From contig JANXAA010000128.1 in NCBI GenBank assembly GCA_025061865.1, positions 1 through 6,520 of the forward strand: DNA of 6,520 bases, in the 5' to 3' direction. Numbering within the stretch: position 1 is the first letter of the stretch; every line of letters starts with the position of its first letter. The notes beneath the pieces are model-generated. The model was not told where the DNA came from. It saw only the letters and a program-made list of their open reading frames with translations, and ran no database searches. Shown here one piece after another: positions 1 through 4,414 of the stretch. This DNA is from Acidobacteriota bacterium. Lineage in GTDB: Bacteria; Acidobacteriota; HRBIN11. Made by a program: the position numbers and the translations under genes.

Positions 1-231
1 CTGGCTGTGGACCCCTGGCATGCCCTGCGGGTCTATGAGCAGGTCGAGTGGCCCGAGGACGCCGTCGTCGTCGTCGAGAGCGGCCTCGAGGCCCCAGACG
101 TCCTGCGGCGCTATACGGCCGCGGGGCTTCGACACTTCTTGGTCGGCACGGCGTTCCTGCGGTCCGACCGGCCCGGGGATGTCCTGCGAGCCTGGCTTTC
201 AACGATAGAGAAAGGTGGGCCGATGGGCTGA
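1..231 (+). CDS. trpC: Indole-3-glycerol phosphate synthase, C-terminal part (5' end outside window)
   Basis: Only the last 76 codons are present, and the frame is open from base 1. The enzyme closes CdRP to indole-3-glycerol phosphate in cytosolic tryptophan synthesis. What is seen is the end of a TIM barrel: a VVVVESGLEAPD segment, matching the phosphate-binding ESGI strand of TrpC, then an alpha helix and AAGLRHFLVGTAFLRSDRPG, matching the final glycine-rich 'G..a.LVGeaLm...dP' strand and helix. The preceding LAVDPWHAL fits the 'L.vD...' segment before it. The GTG at base 7 is an internal valine, not a start. The catalytic lysines and glutamates of the N-terminal half are outside the window, so another phosphate-binding barrel is possible. 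The stop (229-231) lies at the foot of a hairpin. No other trp gene is visible, and the next gene (thiG) is unrelated in pathway. Confidence 0.75.
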   Translation: MAVDPWHALRVYEQVEWPEDAVVVVESGLEAPDVLRRYTAAGLRHFLVGTAFLRSDRPGDVLRAWLSTIEKGGPMG

Positions 232-371
232 TAAGCGGTCAGCCGGTCGGTGTGACGACTCGGGATACCGGCCGTCTGCCCATCGGTTAGGACTCTGGCT
301 TGTCTCCCGGCTGTGGCCGTGTGAGTCCTGGGGGTCGGGTGCAGGCCCCAGGGTCACCGAAGACCCGACCC
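220..371 (+). other. Multi-hairpin intergenic element between trpC and thiG, possible structured RNA
   Basis: Several exact inverted repeats occupy this stretch. CCGATGGGC (220-228) pairs with 278-286 over 9 bp and encloses a 6-bp hairpin, 242-247 with 267-272. AGGACTC (289-295) pairs with 323-329 and encloses a 4-bp tetraloop hairpin, 308-311 with 316-319. GGGTCGGGT (332-340) pairs with 363-371 over 9 bp. A competing hairpin, 325-333 with 346-354 (7 Watson-Crick pairs plus two G-U), would break the last two stems. No T-run follows, so a standard intrinsic terminator is unlikely. I found no known riboswitch core. It could be the 3' end of the trpC transcript, a thiG leader, or a small RNA. 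The first arm overlaps the trpC stop codon. Confidence 0.4.
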
Positions 372-384
372 TTAGCACCTAACG

Positions 385-422
385 TTGAAGTAGTAGCCGC
401 TTCCGAGGGCTATACCTATATT
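385..422 (+). promoter_or_regulatory. Weak candidate thiG promoter
   Basis: TTGAAG (385-390) could be a -35 element, followed by an AT-rich patch unusual in this GC-rich DNA with TATACC (411-416) and TATATT (417-422). The spacing is poor: 20 bases to the first and 26 to the second. If it is real, transcription would begin about 30 bases before the thiG ATG and the hairpins at 220-371 would not be in the thiG message. Confidence 0.2.
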
Positions 423-459
423 TAAGCCGGAAGTTCATCCCCTCCCAGACTGAGACCTG

Positions 460-1296
460 ATGAGCACACCGATGGAAAGGCCCCTCGAGGCCCACGTAGC
501 GGACGACCCCTTCCGGATCGGGGACCGCACGTTTCGCTCTCGTCTCATCTTAGGGTCGGCCCACTATCCGAACCCGGAGGTCATGCTCCGGGCTATCCAA
601 GCGGCCGGAGCCGAGGTCGTGACGGTCGCCGTCCGGCGGGTGAACCTGCGGGATCGGTCACCCTATGACCTGTGGAGTCTACTCCAGTCAGCGGGTCTGT
701 TCATCCTTCCGAATACGGCGGGATCATACACGGCCCGGGAGGCCGTCCTGTTGGCCCGATTGGCTCAAGAGGCCTTTGAGACGAACTGGGTCAAGCTGGA
801 AGTCATCGGTGACGATAAGACCCTCTGGCCCGACGTCGAGGAACTCCTGAAAGCGGCCGAGGAGCTGGTCCGGGACGGCTTGACGGTCTTGCCCTACACG
901 ACGGATGACCCCGTCGTGGCCCGGAAGTTGCAAGACATCGGTTGTGCGGCCGTCATGCCCCTGGGAGCTCCTATCGGCTCCGGGATGGGCATTCTAAATC
1001 CCTACAATATCCGTCTAATCGTCGAGCAGGCTCGGGTCCCCGTCATCGTAGACGCCGGCGTGGGGACAGCCTCCGACGTGGCCATCGCCATGGAGTTGGG
1101 CTGTGACGGGGTCCTCTTGAATACAGCCGTTGCCCGGGCGCAAGACCCGGTCCGCATGGCCCTGGCCATGCGCTGGGCCGTCGAGGCTGGCCGACTGGCT
1201 TACCGAGCGGGTCGGATCCCCAAGCAGTTTTACGCCCGACCCTCCAGCCCGATGGAGGGCCGTATCGAATGGACGTCGGTTGCCAAGGCCCCTTAG
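460..1296 (+). CDS. thiG: Thiazole synthase ThiG
   Basis: This cytosolic enzyme condenses 1-deoxy-D-xylulose 5-phosphate (DXP), dehydroglycine and the sulfur carried on ThiS-thiocarboxylate into the thiazole phosphate moiety of thiamine. The 278-residue product is a full-length TIM barrel. FRSRLILGSAHY opens the barrel (26-36). PNTAG is at 84-88. Lys112 in NWVKLEVIGD is the expected Schiff-base lysine for DXP. LGAPIGSGMG (168-177) and DAGVGTASD (198-206) are the phosphate-binding loops, followed by LLNTAVA (219-225). It is slightly longer than usual because of about 16 N-terminal residues. The ATG at 460 follows an in-frame stop at 451-453, so the frame cannot extend upstream. There is no good SD; the ATG at 472 (Met5) is an alternative start, also without one. 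No thiS, thiF, thiO or thiH neighbour is seen, so the sulfur-carrier genes must lie elsewhere. Confidence 0.95.
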   Translation: MSTPMERPLEAHVADDPFRIGDRTFRSRLILGSAHYPNPEVMLRAIQAAGAEVVTVAVRRVNLRDRSPYDLWSLLQSAGLFILPNTAGSYTAREAVLLARLAQEAFETNWVKLEVIGDDKTLWPDVEELLKAAEELVRDGLTVLPYTTDDPVVARKLQDIGCAAVMPLGAPIGSGMGILNPYNIRLIVEQARVPVIVDAGVGTASDVAIAMELGCDGVLLNTAVARAQDPVRMALAMRWAVEAGRLAYRAGRIPKQFYARPSSPMEGRIEWTSVAKAP

Positions 1297-1308
1297 GGGG
1301 CCTATATA
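1280..1308 (+). promoter_or_regulatory. Candidate sigma-70 promoter for rpoD
   Basis: TTGCCA (1280-1285; 5 of 6 to TTGACA) is followed after exactly 17 bases by TATATA (1303-1308; 4 of 6 to TATAAT). TATATT at 1305-1310 is a better -10 match but with 19-base spacing. The -35 lies in the last codons of thiG, and the spacer is almost exactly the inverted repeat listed at 1286-1303. Transcription would start near 1315, giving an rpoD leader of about 160 bases. Confidence 0.45.
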
Positions 1309-1312
1309 TTTA
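1286..1312 (+). terminator. Terminator-like hairpin over the thiG stop codon
   Basis: AGGCCCC (1286-1292) pairs perfectly with GGGGCCT (1297-1303) around a TTAG loop that contains the TAG stop of thiG (1294-1296). An AT-rich tail (ATATATTTAG) follows, with interrupted rather than continuous T residues. This is a plausible but imperfect intrinsic terminator for thiG; the same bases form the spacer of a promoter candidate. Confidence 0.45.
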
Positions 1313-1339
1313 GTTCCAACCTCCTGCAAAGGCCGGGTG

Positions 1340-1435
1340 ATGAAGCGGCGGGTCGACGTACCAGGCCATCATCAGAAGGTCGATGGGTTCGTCACCTCGA
1401 CGGGCCTCCCGCTGGCGGGAACCGGCGTTCCTTGA
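1340..1435 (+). CDS. Possible 31-residue upstream ORF in the rpoD leader
   Basis: ATG at 1340 is preceded by AAAGG (1328-1332) with a 7-base spacer. The frame runs 31 codons to TGA (1433-1435), ending 37 bases before the rpoD ATG. The peptide starts MKRRVDVPGHH and ends LPLAGTGVP. It is basic at the start, has no membrane segment, and I recognise no family. Its valines mostly use GTC, like the real genes here. It could be a regulatory leader peptide, but an ORF this short is expected by chance in GC-rich DNA. Confidence 0.2.
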   Translation: MKRRVDVPGHHQKVDGFVTSTGLPLAGTGVP

Positions 1436-1466
1436 CCCCGCACTGAGCCGATAGGACTCTCTGTCC

Positions 1467-1472
1467 AGGAGG
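1467..1472 (+). promoter_or_regulatory. rpoD ribosome binding site that questions the ATG start
   Basis: A perfect AGGAGG directly abuts the ATG at 1473 with no spacer, which is too close for normal initiation. The in-frame TTG at 1479 (third codon) sits 6 bases after it, an ideal distance. The SD is strong, but which codon it serves is uncertain. Confidence 0.6.
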
Positions 1473-3176
1473 ATGGCCTTGCCGTTTATCGGACCTGTGC
1501 CGGACTGGAACGAGCCGGACCGGAAGCGTCGTCGGAAGAAGAAGCGGGTTCCCTTGGAGACGGCCTTGCCCTCGGAACTGCTGGGCATGGCCATAGAGGA
1601 GGGTGTCGACGATGGCGTCGGGGAGGTCGGGGACTGGCTGACGTCCTTAGACACCTTCGACATGGACGACATCATCGAGCTGGGGCTTCCGGCCGACTTG
1701 GACGAGCTGGAGCACGTCCCCCTTCGTCAGAGCGTCCCGGAAGGACTCCTGGAGGAGGACGCCGAGGCTCGGGAAGCCCGCATGGCCGACCCCGTGAAGA
1801 TGTATCTCCGGGAGATGGGTGTCGTGCCCCTCCTGACCCGGGAGGGGGAGATCGCTATCGCCCGTCGGATCGAACAGCACCGCGACCACATGCTCCGCGC
1901 CCTGTACTCCTCGCCCGTGACGATTCGGGAAGTCCTCGGCTACCTGACCCGGCTTCGGAAAAATCCGAAGTTCCTGGCCAAGCTGGTCGACCACCACGAC
2001 GAGTTCGGCAAGCCTATCAACATGGAGAAACGTTATGTCGAGGTCATGCCCCTCTTGGAAGAGATCGAGCGCCAGTTTCACCACGTGTTGGAGGTCTACC
2101 GCCACGTCCAGCCCAACGGGGATGCCCATCAGAACCGCCGGTATCGGAACCAGATCTACCAGGCCCGTGCTCGGATCGCCCGATTGATGTGCCAGGTCGG
2201 CTTCAACCAGGAGACCCAGAAGCGGTTTATCGAGCGGGTCGGCCAGACGGTCCAGCAGTTCGAACAGATGTGGGAACGCCTGGACAAGCTCCAGGCCATG
2301 CGCAAGAGTAGCATCAACGGCAATACGGATGTGATCCAGACTGAAATCCGCCGGATCCGTCAGCAAATCCGGGCCCTGGAGCGGGAGATGGGGATCAGTT
2401 CCGAAGCCCTCCGGAAGAACTACACGACGATCCTCCACGAACGGGAAGAGATGGAACGGGCCAAGGGTGAGCTCGTCGAGGCCAACCTGCGGTTGGTCGT
2501 CAGCATCGCCAAGAAGTACGTCAACCGGGGTCTCCACTTCCTAGACCTCATTCAGGAGGGGAACATCGGCCTCATGAAGGCGGTCGAGAAGTTCGAGTAC
2601 AAGCGGGGCTTTAAGTTCTCGACTTACGCCACATGGTGGATCCGCCAGTCCATCACCCGGGCTATCGCCGACCAGGCCCGCACGATCCGGATTCCCGTCC
2701 ATATGATCGAGACGGTCAACAAGATCGCCCGTACGACCCGGGACCTTATCCAGGAGTTGGGCCGAGACCCGACGCAGGCGGAGATCGCCGAACGACTTGG
2801 GATGCCCGTCTCCAAGATTCAGAAAATCCTGAAAGTCACCCAGGAGCCCATCTCGCTGGAGACCCCCGTCGGCGACGACGGCGATACCCGTCTGGAAGAT
2901 TTCCTGGAAGACCGTCTGATCCCCCTCCCCGAAGAGGCAGCCCTCCGTCAGTGCCTTCAGCAGGAAACGGAGTGGGTCCTCCGCCAACTGTCCCCCCGCG
3001 AGGAGATGGTCCTCAAGATGCGCTTCGGCCTGGGCGACGGTTTGGAACGCACTCTTGAGGAGGTCGGCCAGAGCTTCGCAGTCACCCGGGAACGGATCCG
3101 TCAGATCGAAGCCAAGGCCCTCCGGAAACTACGCCATCCCATGCGGGCCCGCCGCCTGAAAAGCTTCCTACGGTGA
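1473..3176 (+). CDS. rpoD: Primary RNA polymerase sigma factor, sigma-70 (RpoD)
   Basis: This is the housekeeping sigma subunit that directs RNA polymerase to -35/-10 promoters. The ATG-started product is 567 residues. Region 1.2 is at about 106-134 (DPVKMYLREMGVVPLLTREG). A non-conserved helical insert spans about 135-330. Region 2 runs about 331-412 and includes the core-binding segment NLRLVVSIAKKYVNRGL and the -10 recognition and melting segment YATWWIRQSITRAIADQ. Region 3 is about 413-480. Region 4 is about 495-567 and includes the -35 helix-turn-helix LEEVGQSFAVTRERIRQIEA. The N-terminal 105 residues do not resemble a normal region 1.1: nine consecutive Lys/Arg residues (17-25) are followed by an acidic stretch. 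The insert and intact regions 2-4 mark a primary sigma rather than an alternative one. The TTG at 1479 is a possible true start. The gene appears monocistronic. Confidence 0.97.
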   Translation: MALPFIGPVPDWNEPDRKRRRKKKRVPLETALPSELLGMAIEEGVDDGVGEVGDWLTSLDTFDMDDIIELGLPADLDELEHVPLRQSVPEGLLEEDAEAREARMADPVKMYLREMGVVPLLTREGEIAIARRIEQHRDHMLRALYSSPVTIREVLGYLTRLRKNPKFLAKLVDHHDEFGKPINMEKRYVEVMPLLEEIERQFHHVLEVYRHVQPNGDAHQNRRYRNQIYQARARIARLMCQVGFNQETQKRFIERVGQTVQQFEQMWERLDKLQAMRKSSINGNTDVIQTEIRRIRQQIRALEREMGISSEALRKNYTTILHEREEMERAKGELVEANLRLVVSIAKKYVNRGLHFLDLIQEGNIGLMKAVEKFEYKRGFKFSTYATWWIRQSITRAIADQARTIRIPVHMIETVNKIARTTRDLIQELGRDPTQAEIAERLGMPVSKIQKILKVTQEPISLETPVGDDGDTRLEDFLEDRLIPLPEEAALRQCLQQETEWVLRQLSPREEMVLKMRFGLGDGLERTLEEVGQSFAVTRERIRQIEAKALRKLRHPMRARRLKSFLR

Positions 3177-3198
3177 CGCCGTGACGTCTTCATGGCAT

Positions 3199-3231
3199 GA
3201 CGGCCTGCACTCGTCGATTCACCGGGCCGTC
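3199..3231 (+). terminator. Hairpin after rpoD, possible transcript end
   Basis: GACGGCCTG (3199-3207) pairs with 3223-3231 over 9 bp (one G-U) around a 15-base loop, 22 bases after the rpoD stop. No T-run follows, so it is at best a factor-dependent terminator or an RNA-stabilising 3' end. Confidence 0.3.
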
Positions 3232-3247
3232 CTGAGGCCTTGACATC

Positions 3248-3275
3248 TTGAAAAGTCCTCGGCAGTCGTTAAATT
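3248..3275 (+). promoter_or_regulatory. Candidate promoter for the tRNA gene
   Basis: TTGAAA (3248-3253) and TAAATT (3270-3275) are separated by 16 bases inside a locally AT-rich stretch (about 3245-3290) that contrasts with the surrounding DNA. A TTGACA occurs just upstream (3240-3245), but no suitable -10 lies at its proper distance. Transcription would start near 3282 and would include the inverted repeat at 3300-3368 before the tRNA. Confidence 0.4.
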
Positions 3276-3299
3276 ACTTTATAGAAGATGCTCCTTGAA

Positions 3300-3368
3300 G
3301 AAGGGCCCACTTGCACCTGGGGGCCTGCGTCGTGCATTTCGCATCGGATGTCTCGGCTCGGGCCCTTC
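3300..3368 (+). repeat. Inverted repeat in the tRNA 5' leader
   Basis: GAAGGGCCC (3300-3308) is the exact reverse complement of 3360-3368. The 51-base interior can form TGCAC (3312-3316) with 3332-3336. The outer stem closes only six bases before the first tRNA nucleotide. The element is 69 bases long and matches no RNA family I can name; in particular it has no T-loop (TTCGA) and is not a decayed tRNA. Confidence 0.4.
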
Positions 3369-3374
3369 CGACGT

Positions 3375-3450
3375 GCGCCCGTAGCTCAACAGGTAGAGCC
3401 ACCGGCTCATAACCGGGAGGTTCCGGGTTCGAGTCCTGGCGGGCGCACCA
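3375..3450 (+). tRNA. tRNA with CAU anticodon, probably elongator tRNA-Met
   Basis: A complete 76-base cloverleaf with encoded CCA. The acceptor stem GCGCCCG (3375-3381) pairs perfectly with 3440-3446. The D stem is GCTC/GAGC (3384-3387, 3396-3399). The anticodon loop CTCATAA places CAT at 3408-3410. The T stem is CCGGG/CCTGG around TTCGAGT. The G1-C72 pair, and the lack of three consecutive G-C pairs at 29-31/39-41, argue against the initiator tRNA. CAU also occurs in tRNA-Ile2, where TilS converts C34 to lysidine; I favour Met from overall similarity but cannot exclude Ile2. The top pair of the anticodon stem (27-43) is an A-G mismatch. It stands alone, with a coding gene starting 37 bases downstream. 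Confidence 0.93.
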
Positions 3451-3459
3451 GACCACCAT

Positions 3460-3482
3460 ACCGGTTCTCAGCGGAAGCTGGT
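3460..3482 (+). other. Small hairpin between the tRNA and the zinc-ribbon gene
   Basis: ACCGG (3460-3464) pairs with 3478-3482 (one G-U), continued by TTC (3465-3467) with GAA (3474-3476) after one bulged base. It starts ten bases after the tRNA CCA and ends just before the ATG at 3488, partly covering the GGTGAGG ribosome site. It may assist tRNA 3' processing if both are co-transcribed. Confidence 0.25.
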
Positions 3483-3487
3483 GAGGG

Positions 3488-4225
3488 ATGACGACAGCCG
3501 AACAGCTTCAGTGGCTGATTCAGCTCTATCACTGGGATAGTCAGCTCGCCGAGCAGGTTCAGCGCCTTGAGACGTATCCCCTCCGGCTTCAAGCGCTCCA
3601 GACCCTCCGTCAACAGGTTCAGCAGAAACTGGAGGAGGCCCACCAAGCTTGGCGGATGACCCGTCAGAAGCGGGAGGAGAAGGAATTCCAAGTCGCTAAA
3701 CTCGAACAACACATCGAACACCTCCAGAGCGCGGCTCGGCAAGCCAAGAGCAATCGGGAATATGCGGAGACGCTCCTGAAGATCGAGGACGTCCGCCACC
3801 GGATCCGGCAGATGGAGGACGAACTCCTCGAGTGGATGGAAAAGGAAGATAAGGCCTTTCAGGCTTGGAAGACCCTGGAGGCGGAAGTCCAAGCCCAACT
3901 GCGGGACCTGGACCATCAGGTCGCTCAAGTCCAGCAAGAGCAACAAGCACTGGAGGCCCAGGTCCGTCGGCTCCGGGCCCAGCGGGAGGCTTTTGCTCAT
4001 CGACTCCCCCGGACGCTCCTGCAGATTTACGAGCGGATCGCCCAAAATCGAGGTGGGGTAGCCTTGGCGGAAGTCCGAGACCAGGTGTGCGGAGCGTGCC
4101 ACGTGCAACTCCGCCCTCGGTTGTATCAGTCCCTGCGGACGATGGAGGACCTGGTCGTCTGTGAAAATTGCCAGCGCATCTTGTTCCTCCCCGAGTGGGC
4201 CCAGTCGGTGCCGGTCGCTGAATGA
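3488..4225 (+). CDS. Coiled-coil C4-type zinc-ribbon protein (DUF164 / zf-RING_7 type)
   Basis: The product has 245 residues. Residues about 5-175 are almost entirely charged and Gln-rich heptad-like sequence, a long antiparallel coiled coil, with SNREYAETLLKIED (88-101) matching the conserved 'N.reY..L..Ei' turn of the family. The C-terminal domain has CGAC (Cys201, Cys204) and CENC (Cys225, Cys228), a four-cysteine zinc ribbon containing the typical 'C..C...L.p' segment. There is no signal peptide or membrane segment, so it is cytosolic. Members are widespread and often sit beside Nif3-like genes; their role is not settled, and nucleic-acid binding has been proposed from the fold. The ATG at 3488 has a close GGTGAGG ribosome site. 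It lies 37 bases after the tRNA and may share its transcript. The next gene is 189 bases away. Confidence 0.85.
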   Translation: MTTAEQLQWLIQLYHWDSQLAEQVQRLETYPLRLQALQTLRQQVQQKLEEAHQAWRMTRQKREEKEFQVAKLEQHIEHLQSAARQAKSNREYAETLLKIEDVRHRIRQMEDELLEWMEKEDKAFQAWKTLEAEVQAQLRDLDHQVAQVQQEQQALEAQVRRLRAQREAFAHRLPRTLLQIYERIAQNRGGVALAEVRDQVCGACHVQLRPRLYQSLRTMEDLVVCENCQRILFLPEWAQSVPVAE

Positions 4226-4256
4226 AGGCTGCTGGCTTGGCCCCAGGTCTCCGTCA

Positions 4257-4382
4257 GGGTGTCGGGTCCCGGGTGTGCGGTGGTGGAGTATTAGCCCCTG
4301 TCGTCAGGGGGCCGGGAAGCGGGAAAGGCCGATTCCCGGCTCCTCGACCCCGGATCCTCTCAGCACCCGGGACCTGACACCC
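4257..4382 (+). other. Highly structured intergenic element with a 19-bp closing stem; candidate non-coding RNA or parA leader
   Basis: Bases 4257-4275 pair with 4364-4382 over all 19 positions: 18 Watson-Crick and one G-U (G4264 with T4375). Three further pairs (4252-4254 with 4383-4385) can extend it past a two-base bulge. Inside are CCCCTG (4295-4300) with 4305-4310 around a TCGT loop, and GCCGGGAA (4311-4318) with 4333-4340 around a purine-rich 14-base loop. The second stem can lengthen to 4307-4318 with 4333-4344, using two G-U pairs, but that destroys the first, so two folds compete. No T-run follows, and the element ends 32 bases before the parA GTG. I see no known riboswitch or SRP core. 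6S-like architecture was considered, but the interior is branched. Confidence 0.55.
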
Positions 4383-4414
4383 ACGCGTCGGACGCCCCGG
4401 GAGGGATTGAGCGG

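Larger units (their letters stand above)
1320..1472 (+). promoter_or_regulatory. Structured rpoD leader region
   Basis: Between thiG and rpoD there is no conserved gene. Hairpins seen are GTCGA (1379-1383) with 1397-1401, containing an inner GGT/ACC; TCCCG (1407-1411) with 1416-1420; and GGAAC (1418-1422) with 1427-1431. The last two share bases and are mutually exclusive. CCTCCTG (1320-1326) is fully complementary to CAGGAGG (1466-1472), the rpoD SD, so a long-range pairing that hides the ribosome site is possible. Pairing is by inspection only. Confidence 0.3.

Noticed and set aside
62..76. GTC trinucleotide run near the end of trpC as a microsatellite
   Set aside because: It is four consecutive valine codons in the conserved barrel strand, in keeping with the strong GTC preference of the whole window.
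444..470. CTGAGA and ACCTGAT before thiG, resembling TPP riboswitch signature words
   Set aside because: The two words overlap each other at the start codon and the rest of the aptamer core is missing, so no TPP fold can form.
1647..2537. Minus-strand open frame of 296 codons opposite rpoD
   Set aside because: It lies wholly under the unmistakable sigma-70 sequence. Long antisense frames are expected with this GC-rich, GTC-dominated codon use, and the peptide resembles no family.
3288..3491. Plus-strand 67-codon frame containing APVAQQVEPPAHNREVPGSSPGG
   Set aside because: It reads straight through the tRNA gene; this kind of peptide is a well-known spurious translation of tRNA sequence.
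3407..4108. Minus-strand open frame of 233 codons ending in RPPGLEPGTSRL
   Set aside because: The ending is the familiar artefact of translating the reverse strand of a tRNA, and the rest is the shadow of the zinc-ribbon coiled coil.
4088..4112. CACGTG in the zinc-ribbon gene, and another near 2079, as possible parS sites
   Set aside because: Flanking bases do not form the 16-base palindrome TGTTTCACGTGAAACA or a close GC-rich variant. No convincing parS was found in the window.
4257..4382. The 19-bp stem as an ordinary intrinsic terminator of the zinc-ribbon gene
   Set aside because: The loop region is nearly 90 bases with internal structure, and the downstream arm is followed by a GC-rich stretch without any T-run.
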